Shown here: in pieces, positions 37,958-49,235 of the stretch
Position numbering within the stretch: the stretch's first letter is position 1
Layout: each line of letters starts with the position of its first letter
NCBI RefSeq assembly: GCF_051401765.1
Contig: NW_027480594.1
Location: forward strand, 62,001 to 126,000
Direction of reading: 5' to 3'
Length of the DNA: 64,000 nt
Source of the DNA: Calliopsis andreniformis
Lineage: Eukaryota; Arthropoda; Insecta; Hymenoptera; Andrenidae
The notes under the pieces: model-generated
Database searches by the model: none
Seen by the model: only the letters and a program-made list of their open reading frames with translations
Told to the model about the DNA's origin: nothing
Program-made: the position numbers and the translations under genes

Positions 37958-40775
37958 GTGCTCTGTCCTCAAACCTCAATCCTCTACCCTCAGCCCTCAT
38001 CCTCCATCCTCAATCCACAATCATCAATCCTCAATCTTATATCCTCAATATTCAATCTTCAATCCACAATCCTCAATCGTCAATCCTCAATCCTCAATCC
38101 TCAGTGATCAACACTCAATCTTCAATACTCAACCCTCAATCCTCAATCCTCAACCCTCAATCCTCAATCCTCAATCCTCAATCCTCAATGCCCATTTCCC
38201 AAACCTCAACCCTCAACCCTCAGCCCTCATCCTCAAATCTCAATTCTCAATCCTCAATCATCAATCCTCAATCTTCAACCCTCAATCCTCAATCCTCAAT
38301 CCTCAGTACTCAATCCTCAATCCTCAACCTTCAATCCTCAATACTCAATCTTCAATCCTCAATCCTCAATCCTCAATCCTCAATCCTCAATCTTCATTCC
38401 TCAATCCTCAACCCTCAACTCTCAGCCGTCATCCTCAATCCTCAATCCTCAATCTTCAATCCTCAATCCTCAATGCTCAAGCCTCAATCCTCAATCCCTA
38501 ATCCTCAGTCCTCAAACCTCAATCCTCAACACTCAATTCTCAATCCTCAATACTCATTCTTCAATCCTCAATCCTCAATCCTCAATCCTCAATCCTCATT
38601 CTTCAATACTCAATACCCAATCCTCAACCTTCAATCCTCAATCCTCAATCCTCAATCTTCATTCCTCAATCCTCAATCCTCAATCTTCAATCCTCAATAC
38701 TCAATCTGCAATCCTCAATCCTCAAACCTCAATCCTCAATCCTCATTCTTCAATCCTCAATGCCCAATCCTCAATCTTCAATCCTCAATCGTCAATCCTC
38801 AATTCTCAACCCTCAATCCTTAATCCTCAGACCTCAAACATCAATATTCAACCCTCAGTCCTCCTCCTCAATCCACAACCCTCAATCCTCAGTCCTCAAT
38901 ATTCAATCATCAATATTCAATCTTCAATCCTCAATCTTCAATCCTCAATCCTCACTTCTGAATCCTCAATCTTCAATCCTCAATCCTCAATCCTCAATAC
39001 TCAATCCTCAATCTTCAATCCTGAATACCCACTCCTCAACCTTCAATCCTCAATCCTCAATCCTCAATCCTAATTCCTCAATCCTCATTCTTCAATCATC
39101 AATGCCCAATCCTCAATTTCAATCCTCAATCCTCAATCCTCAATTCTCAATCCTCAATCCTCAATCCTCATTCCTCAAACCTCAATCCTCAACCCTCAGT
39201 TCTCATACTCAATTCTCAATTCTCAATCCTCAATCCTCAATCCTCAATCTTCAATGCTCAATAATCAATCTCCAATTCTAGATCCTCAATCCCCAATCTT
39301 CAATCCTTAATACTCAATATTCAATCCCCAATCCCCAGTACTCAATCTTCAATCCTCAATGCTCAATCCTCAATCCTCAATCCTCAGTCCTCAGTCCTCA
39401 ACCTTCAATCCTCAAACCTCAATCCTCAACCGTCAGTCCTCATTCTCCATCCTCAATCCTCAATCCTCAATCCTCAATCTTCAATCCCCAATACTCAATC
39501 TTCAATCCTCAATCCTCAATCCTCAATCCTCAATCCTCAATACTCAGGCATCAATACTCAATCTGCAATACTCAATCCTCAATCCTCAATCCTCAATCCT
39601 CATTCCTCAACCCTCAATCCTCATTCCTCAAGCCTCAGTCCTCAATCCTCATTCCTCAATACCCAATCCTCAATCTTCAATCCTCAATCCTCAATCCTCA
39701 ATTCTCAATCCTCAATCCTTAATCCTCAGACCTCAAACATCAATATTCAACCCTCAGTCCTCGTCCTCAATCCACAACCCTCAATCCTCAATCCTCAATA
39801 TTCAATCCTCAATACTCAATCTTCAATCCTCAATCCTCAATCCTCAATCCTCATTCTTCAATCCTCAATACCCAATCCTCAATCTTCAATACTCAATCCT
39901 CAATCCTCAATTCTCAGTCCTCAATCCTCAATCCCCAGACCTCAAACATCAATACTCAACCCTCAGTCCTCGTCCTCAATCCTCAACCCTCAATCCTCCA
40001 TCCTCAATCTTCAGACCTCAGTCCTCAACAATCAGTCGTCAATTCTCAGTCCTCAATAGAATATCATCAATTCACACATATCAATACTCAATACTCAATC
40101 TGCAATCTTCAAATCTCTATCCACAAACATCAATTCTCATCACTCAACCCTCAACACTCAGTCCCCAATCCGCAATCTTCAATCCTCAATCCTCAATCCT
40201 CAATTCTCAATCCTCAAACCTCAATCCTCAACACTCAATACTCAATCCTGAATCTTCAACCCTCAATCCTCAATCCTCAAACCCCAATCCTCAATCCTCA
40301 GGCATCAATACTCAATCTTCAATACTCAATCCTCAATCCTCAATCCTCAATCCTCAATCCTCAACCCTCAATCCTCATTCCTCAAACCTCAATCCTCAAC
40401 CCTCGGTCCTCATCCTCAATTCTCAATTCTCAATTCTCAATCCTCAATCCTCAATCCTCAATCTTCAATACTCAGTAATCAACCTCCAATCCTAGATCCT
40501 CAATTCCCAATCTTCAATCCTTAATCCCCAATCTTCAATCCTTAATTCTCAATCGTCAATCTTCAATCCTCAATACTCAATCTTCAATCCTCAATCCTCA
40601 ATCCTCAATCCTCAATCCTTAATCCTCAATCGTCAATCTTCAATCCTCACTACTGAATCTTCAATCCTCAATCCTCAATCCTCAATCCTCAATCCTCATT
40701 CTTCAATACTCAATACCCAATCCTCAATCTTCAATCCTCAATCCTCAATCCTCAATTCTCAATCCTCAATCCTCA
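37958..40775 (+). repeat. HOR core unit U3, alpha type, 2818 bp
   Basis: It has the same length and markers as U1 at offset 5648. It differs by CTCAAGCCTCAGTCC near 39628, where U1 and U6 have CTCAAACCTCAG; U4 shares this change. There is a TCTAGA site at 39277. Confidence 0.93.
40058..40169 (+). repeat. AGAATAT element 20 (U3, CACATATC)
   Basis: Alpha form, 2824 bp after element 19. Confidence 0.92.
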
Positions 40776-43586
40776 GTGCTCTGTCCTCAAACCTCAATCC
40801 TCTACCCTCAGCCCTCATCCTCCATCCTCAATCCTCAATCATCAATCCTCAATCTTATGTCCTCAATATTCAATCTTCTATCCACAATCCTCAATCCTCA
40901 ATCCTCAATCCTCAGTGATCAATACTCAATCTTCAATACTCAACCCTCAATCCTCAATCCTCAACCCTCAATCCTCAATCCTCAATCCTCAATCCTCAAT
41001 GCCCATTTCCCAAACCTCAATCCTCAACCCTCAGCCCTCATCCTCAAATCTCAATTCTCAATCCTCAATCATCAATCCTCAATCTTCAACCCTCAATCCT
41101 CAATCCTCAATCCTCAGTACTCAATCCTCAATCCTCAACCTTCAATCCTCAATACTCAATCTTCAATCCTCAATCCTCAATCCTCAATCCTCAATCCTCA
41201 ATCTTCATTCCTCAATCCTCAACCCTCAACTCTCAGCCGTCATCCTCAATCCTCAATCCTCAATCTTCAATCCTCAATCCTCAATGCTCAAGCCTCAATC
41301 CTCAATCCCTAATCCTCAGTCCTCAAACCTCAATCCTCAACACTCAATTCTCAATCCTCAATACTCATTCTTCAATCCTCAATCCTCAATCCTCAATCCT
41401 CAATCCTCATTCTTCAATACTCAATACCCAATCCTCAACCTTCAATCCTCAATCCTCAATCCTCAATCTTCATTCCTCAATCCTCAATCCTCAATCTTCA
41501 ATCCTCAATACTCAATCTGCAATCCTCAATCCTCAAACCTCAATCCTCAATCCTCATTCTTCAATCCTCAATGCCCAATCCTCAATCTTCAATCCTCAAT
41601 CGTCAATCCTCAATTCTCAACCCTCAATCCTTAATCCTCAGACCTCAAACATCAATATTCAACCCTCAGTCCTCCTCCTCAATCCACAACCCTCAATCCT
41701 CAGTCCTCAATATTCAATCATCAATATTCAATCTTCAATCCTCAATCTTCAATCCTCAATCCTCACTTCTGAATCCTCAATCTTCAATCCTCAATCCTCA
41801 ATCCTCAATACTCAATCCTCAATCTTCAATCCTGAATACCCACTCCTCAACCTTCAATCCTCAATCCTCAATCCTCAATCCTAATTCCTCAATCCTCATT
41901 CTTCAATCATCAATGCCCAATCCTCAATTTCAATCCTCAATCCTCAATCCTCAATTCTCAATCCTCAATCCTCAATCCTCATTCCTCAAACCTCAATCCT
42001 CAACCCTCAGTTCTCATACTCAATTCTCAATTCTCAATCCTCAATCCTCAATCCTCAATCTTCAATGCTCAATAATCAATCTCCAATTCTAGATCCTCAA
42101 TCCCCAATCTTCAATCCTTAATACTCAATATTCAATCCCCAATCCCCAGTACTCAATCTTCAATCCTCAATGCTCAATCCTCAATCCTCAATCCTCAGTC
42201 CTCAGTCCTCAACCTTCAATCCTCAAACCTCAATCCTCAACCGTCAGTCCTCATTCTCCATCCTCAATCCTCAATCCTCAATCCTCAATCTTCAATCCCC
42301 AATACTCAATCTTCAATCCTCAATCCTCAATCCTCAATCCTCAATCCTCAATACTCAGGCATCAATACTCAATCTGCAATACTCAATCCTCAATCCTCAA
42401 TCCTCAATCCTCATTCCTCAACCCTCAATCCTCATTCCTCAAGCCTCAGTCCTCAATCCTCATTCCTCAATACCCAATCCTCAATCTTCAATCCTCAATC
42501 CTCAATCCTCAATTCTCAATCCTCAATCCTTAATCCTCAGACCTCAAACATCAATATTCAACCCTCAGTCCTCGTCCTCAATCCACAACCCTCAATCCTC
42601 AATCCTCAATATTCAATCCTCAATACTCAATCTTCAATCCTCAATCCTCAATCCTCAATCCTCATTCTTCAATCCTCAATACCCAATCCTCAATCTTCAA
42701 TACTCAATCCTCAATCCTCAATTCTCAGTCCTCAATCCTCAATCCCCAGACCTCAAACATCAATACTCAACCCTCAGTCCTCGTCCTCAATCCTCAACCC
42801 TCAATCCTCCATCCTCAATCTTCAGACCTCAGTCCTCAACAATCAGTCGTCAATTCTCAGTCCTCAATAGAATATCATCAATTCACACATATCAATACTC
42901 AATACTCAATCTGCAATCTTCAAATCTCTATCCACAAACATCAATTCTCATCACTCAACCCTCAACACTCAGTCCCCAATCCGCAATCTTCAATCCTCAA
43001 TCCTCAATCCTCAATTCTCAATCCTCAAACCTCAATCCTCAACACTCAATACTCAATCCTGAATCTTCAACCCTCAATCCTCAATCCTCAAACCCCAATC
43101 CTCAATCCTCAGGCATCAATACTCAATCTTCAATACTCAATCCTCAATCCTCAATCCTCAATCCTCAATCCTCAACCCTCAATCCTCATTCCTCAAACCT
43201 CAATCCTCAACCCTCGGTCCTCATCCTCAATTCTCAATTCTCAATTCTCAATCCTCAATCCTCAATCCTCAATCTTCAATACTCAGTAATCAACCTCCAA
43301 TCCTAGATCCTCAATTCCCAATCTTCAATCCTTAATCCCCAATCTTCAATCCTTAATTCTCAATCGTCAATCTTCAATCCTCAATACTCAATCTTCAATC
43401 CTCAATCCTCAATCCTCAATCCTCAATCCTTAATCCTCAATCGTCAATCTTCAATCCTCACTACTGAATCTTCAATCCTCAATCCTCAATCCTCAATCCT
43501 CAATCCTCATTCTTCAATACTCAATACCCAATCCTCAATCTTCAATCCTCAATCCTCAATCCTCAATTCTCAATCCTCAATCCTCA
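40776..43586 (+). repeat. HOR core unit U4, beta-alpha recombinant, 2811 bp
   Basis: The first part is beta: CTTATGTCC near 40856, GTGATCAATAC at 40915, and CCCAAACCTCAATCC near 41009. From about 41238 onward it is alpha: CAGCCGTCATCC, CAATCGTCAATCCTCAATTC, CACACATATC and a CACTACTGAATC tail. The switch lies between about 41020 and 41238. The alpha part carries the CTCAAGCCTCAG variant of U3, which points to U3 or its parent as donor. The TCTAGA site is at 42088. Confidence 0.9.
42869..42980 (+). repeat. AGAATAT element 21 (U4, CACATATC)
   Basis: Alpha form although the unit begins as beta; supports the recombinant nature of U4. 2811 bp after element 20. Confidence 0.92.
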
Positions 43587-46417
43587 GTGCTCTGTCCTCA
43601 AACCTCAATCCTCTACCCTCAGCCCTCATCCTCCATCCTCAATCCTCAATCATCAATCCTCAATCTTATGTCCTCAATATTCAATCTTCTATCCACAATC
43701 CTCAATCCTCAATCCTCAATCCTCAGTGATCAATACTCAATCTTCAATACTCAACCCTCAATCCTCAATCCTCAACCCTCAATCCTCAATCCTCAATCCT
43801 CAATCCTCAATGCCCATTTCCCAAACCTCAATCCTCAACCCTCAGCCCTCATCGTCAAATCTCAATTCTCAATCCTCAATCATCAATCCTCAATCTTCAA
43901 CCCTCAATCCTCAATCCTCAATCCTCAGTACTCAATCCTCAATCCTCAACCTTCAATCCTCAATACTCAATCTTCAATCCTCAATCCTCAATCCTCAATC
44001 CTCAATCCTCAATCTTCATTCCTCAATCCTCAACCCTCAACTCTCAGCCCTCATCCTCAATCCTCAATCCTCAATCTTCAATCCTCAATCCTCAATGCTC
44101 AAGCCTCAATCCTCAATCCCTAATCCTCAGTCCTCAAACCTCAATCCTCAACACTCAATTCTCAATCCTCAATACTCATTCTTCAATCCTCAATCCTCAA
44201 TCCTCAATCCTCAATCCTCATTCTTCAATACTCAATACCCAATCCTCAACCTTCAATCCTCAATCCTCAATCCTCAATCTTCATTCCTCAATCCTCAATC
44301 CTCAATCTTCAATCCTCAATACTCAATCTGCAATCCTCAATCCTCAAACCTCAATCCTCAATCCTCATTCTTCAATCCTCAATGCCCAATCCTCAATCTT
44401 CAATCCTCAATCCTCAATCCTCAATTCTCAACCCTCAATCCTTAATCCTCAGACCTCAAACATCAATATTCAACCCTCAGTCCTCCTCCTCAATCCACAA
44501 CCCTCAATCCTCAGTCCTCAATATTCAATCATCAATATTCAATCTTCAATCCTCAATCTTCAATCCTCAATCCTCACTTCTGAATCCTCAATCTTCAATC
44601 CTCAATCCTCAATCCTCAATACTCAATCCTCAATCTTCAATCCTGAATACCCACTCCTCAACCTTCAATCCTCAATCCTCAATCCTCAATCCTAATTCCT
44701 CAATCCTCATTCTTCAATCATCAATACCCAATCCTCAATTTCAATCCTCAATCCTCAATCCTCAATCCTCAATTCTCAATCCTCAATCCTCAATCCTCAT
44801 TCCTCAAACCTCAATCCTCAACCCTCAGTTCTCATACTCAATTCTCAATTCTCAATCCTCAATCCTCAATCCTCAATCTTCAATGCTCAATAATCAATCT
44901 CCAATTCTAGATCCTCAATCCCCAATCTTCAATCCTTAATCCTCAATATTCAATCCCCAATCCCCAGTACTCAATCTTCAATCCTCAATGCTCAATCCTC
45001 AATCCTCAATCCTCAGTCCTCAGTCCTCAACCTTCAATCCTCAAACCTCAATCCTCAACCGTCAGTCCTCATTCTCCATCCTCAATCCTCAATCCTCAAT
45101 CCTCAATCTTCAATCCCCAATACTCAATCTTCAATCCTCAATCCTCAATCCTCAATCCTCAATCCTCAATCCTCAATCCTCAGGCATCAATACTCAATCT
45201 GCAATACTCAATCCTCAATCCTCAATCCTCAATCCTCAATCCTCAACCCTCAATCCTCATTCCTCAAACCTCAATCCTCAATCCTCATTCCTCAATACCC
45301 AATCCTCAATCTTCAATCCTCAATCCTCAATCCTCAATTCTCAATCCTCAATCCTTAATCCTCAGACCTCAAACATCAATATTCAACCCTCAGTCCTCGT
45401 CCTCAATCCACAACCCTCAATCCTCAATCCTCAATATTCAATCCTCAATACTCAATCTTCAATCCTCAATCCTCAATCCTCAATCCTCATTCTTCAATCC
45501 TCAATACCCAATCCTCAATCTTCAATACTCAATCCTCAATCCTCAATTCTCAGTCCTCAATCCTCAATCCCCAGACCTCAAACATCAATACTCAACCCTC
45601 AGTCCTCGTCCTCAATCCTCAACCCTCAATCCTCCATCCTCAATCTTCAGACCTCAGTCCTCAACAATCAGTCGTCAATTCTCAGTCCTCAATAGAATAT
45701 CATCAATTCACACATTTCAATACTCAATACTCAATCTGCAATCTTCAAATCTCTATCCACAAACATCAATTCTCATCACTCAACCCTCAACACTCAGTCC
45801 CCAATCCGCAATCTTCAATCCTCAATCCTCAATCCTCAATTCTCAATCCTCAAACCTCAATCCTCAACACTCAATTCTCAATCCTGAATCTTCAACCCTC
45901 AATCCTCAATCCTCAAACCCCAATCCTCAATCCTCAGGCATCAATACTCAATCTTCAATACTCAATCCTCAATCCTCAATCCTCAATCCTCAATCCTCAA
46001 CCCTCAATCCTCATTCCTCAAACCTCAATCCTCAACCCTCGGTCCTCATCCTCAATTCTCAATTCTCAATTCTCAATCCTCAATCCTCAATCCTCAATCT
46101 TCAATACTCAGTAATCAACCTCCAATCCTAGATCCTCAATTCCCAATCTTCAATCCTTAATCCCCAATCTTCAATCCTTAATTCTCAATCGTCAACCTTC
46201 AATCCTCAATACTCAATCTTCAATCCTCAATCCTCAATCCTCAATCCTCAATCCTTAATCCTCAATCGTCAATCCTCAATCCTCAATCCTCAACCATCAA
46301 TCCTCATTCCTCAAACCTCAATCCTCAACCCTCAGTCCTCATCCTCAATTCTCAATTCTCAATCCTCAATACTCAATCTGCAATCCTAAATCCTCAATTC
46401 TCAATCCTCAATCCTCA
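43587..46417 (+). repeat. HOR core unit U5, beta type, 2831 bp
   Basis: The full set of beta markers is present and there are eleven 6-bp units (2831 is 3 mod 7, as expected for eleven losses). A private change, CCCTCATCGTCAAATC, lies near 43852. The TCTAGA site is at 44906 and the AGAATAT element at 45694. It is the best reference for the beta type because it lacks the 1-bp deletion of U2 and the altered tail of U7. Confidence 0.93.
45694..45805 (+). repeat. AGAATAT element 22 (U5, CACATTTC)
   Basis: Beta form, 2825 bp after element 21. Confidence 0.92.
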
Positions 46418-49235
46418 GTGCTCTGTCCTCAAACCTCAATCCTCTACCCTCAGCCCTCATCCTCCATCCTCAATCCACAATCATCAATCCTCAATCTTAT
46501 ATCCTCAATATTCAATCTTCAATCCACAATCCTCAATCGTCAATCCTCAATCCTCAATCCTCAGTGATCAACACTCAATCTTCAATACTCAACCCTCAAT
46601 CCTCAATCCTCAACCCTCAATCCTCAATCCTCAATCCTCAATCCTCAATGCCCATTTCCCAAACCTCAACCCTCAACCCTCAGCCCTCATCCTCAAATCT
46701 CAATTCTCAATCCTCAATCATCAATCCTCAATCTTCAACCCTCAATCCTCAATCCTCAATCCTCAGTACTCAATCCTCAATCCTCAACCTTCAATCCTCA
46801 ATACTCAATCTTCAATCCTCAATCCTCAATCCTCAATCCTCAATCCTCAATCTTCATTCCTCAATACTCAACCCTCAACTCTCAGCCGTCATCCTCAATC
46901 CTCAATCCTCAATCTTCAATCCTCAATCCTCAATGCTCAAGCCTCAATCCTCAATCCCTAATCCTCAGTCCTCAAACCTCAATCCTCAACACTCAATTCT
47001 CAATCCTCAATACTCATTCTTCAATCCTCAATCCTCAATCCTCAATCCTCAATCCTCATTCTTCAATACTCAATACCCAATCCTCAACCTTCAATCCTCA
47101 ATCCTCAATCCTCAATCTTCATTCCTCAATCCTCAATCCTCAATCTTCAATCCTCAATACTCAATCTGCAATCCTCAATCCTCAAACCTCAATCCTCAAT
47201 CCTCATTCTTCAATCCTCAATGCCCAATCCTCAATCTTCAATCCTCAATCGTCAATCCTCAATTCTCAACCCTCAATCCTTAATCCTCAGACCTCAAACA
47301 TCAATATTCAACCCTCAGTCCTCCTCCTCAATCCACAACCCTCAATCCTCAGTCCTCAATATTCAATCATCAATATTCAATCTTCAATCCTCAATCTTCA
47401 ATCCTCAATCCTCACTTCTGAATCCTCAATCTTCAATCCTCAATCCTCAATCCTCAATACTCAATCCTCAATCTTCAATCCTGAATACCCACTCCTCAAC
47501 CTTCAATCCTCAATCCTCAATCCTCAATCCTAATTCCTCAATCCTCATTCTTCAATCATCAATGCCCAATCCTCAATTTCAATCCTCAATCCTCAATCCT
47601 CAATTCTCAATCCTCAATCCTCAATCCTCATTCCTCAAACCTCAATCCTCAACCCTCAGTTCTCATACTCAATTCTCAATTCTCAATCCTCAATCCTCAA
47701 TCCTCAATCTTCAATGCTCAATAATCAATCTCCAATTCTAGATCCTCAATCCCCAATCTTCAATCCTTAATACTCAATATTCAATCCCCAATCCCCAGTA
47801 CTCAATCTTCAATCCTCAATGCTCAATCCTCAATCCTCAATCCTCAGTCCTCAGTCCTCAACCTTCAATCCTCAAACCTCAATCCTCAACAGTCAGTCCT
47901 CATTCTCCATCCTCAATCCTCAATCCTCAATCCTCAATCTTCAATCCCCAATACTCAATCTTCAATCCTCAATCCTCAATCCTCAATCCTCAATCCTCAA
48001 TACTCAGGCATCAATACTCAATCTGCAATACTCAATCCTCAATCCTCAATCCTCAATCCTCATTCCTCAACCCTCAATCCTCATTCCTCAAACCTCAGTC
48101 CTCAATCCTCATTCCTCAATACCCAATCCTCAATCTTCAATCCTCAATCCTCAATCCTCAATTCTCAATCCTCAATCCTTAATCCTCAGACCTCAAACAT
48201 CAATATTCAACCCTCAGTCCTCGTCCTCAATCCACAACCCTCAATCCTCAATCCTCAATATTCAATCCTCAATACTCAATCTTCAATCCTCAATCCTCAA
48301 TCCTCAATCCTCATTCTTCAATCCTCAATACCCAATCCTCAATCTTCAATACTCAATCCTCAATCCTCAATTCTCAGTCCTCAATCCTCAATCCCCAGAC
48401 CTCAAACATCAATACTCAACCCTCAGTCCTCGTCCTCAATCCTCAACCCTCAATCCTCCATCCTCAATCTTCAGACCTCAGTCCTCAACAATCAGTCGTC
48501 AATTCTCAGTCCTCAATAGAATATCATCAATTCACACATATCAATACTCAATACTCAATCTGCAATCTTCAAATCTCTATCCACAAACATCAATTCTCAT
48601 CACTCAACCCTCAACACTCAGTCCCCAATCCGCAATCTTCAATCCTCAATCCTCAATCCTCAATTCTCAATCCTCAAACCTCAATCCTCAACACTCAATA
48701 CTCAATCCTGAATCTTCAACCCTCAATCCTCAATCCTCAAACCCCAATCCTCAATCCTCAGGCATCAATACTCAATCTTCAATACTCAATCCTCAATCCT
48801 CAATCCTCAATCCTCAATCCTCAACCCTCAATCCTCATTCCTCAAACCTCAATCCTCAACCCTCGGTCCTCATCCTCAATTCTCAATTCTCAATTCTCAA
48901 TCCTCAATCCTCAATCCTCAATCTTCAATACTCAGTAATCAACCTCCAATCCTAGATCCTCAATTCCCAATCTTCAATCCTTAATCCCCAATCTTCAATC
49001 CTTAATTCTCAATCGTCAATCTTCAATCCTCAATACTCAATCTTCAATCCTCAATCCTCAATCCTCAATCCTCAATCCTTAATCCTCAATCGTCAATCTT
49101 CAATCCTCACTACTGAATCTTCAATCCTCAATCCTCAATCCTCAATCCTCAATCCTCATTCTTCAATACTCAATACCCAATCCTCAATCTTCAATCCTCA
49201 ATCCTCAATCCTCAATTCTCAATCCTCAATCCTCA
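46418..49235 (+). repeat. HOR core unit U6, alpha type, 2818 bp
   Basis: It has the alpha markers and length. Private changes are CTCAATACTCAACCC near 46863 and CAACAGTCAGTCC near 47889, where other units have CAACCGTCAG. It lacks the CTCAAGCCTCAG change of U3 and U4, so it groups with U1. The TCTAGA site is at 47737. Confidence 0.93.
48518..48629 (+). repeat. AGAATAT element 23 (U6, CACATATC)
   Basis: Alpha form, 2824 bp after element 22. Confidence 0.92.
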
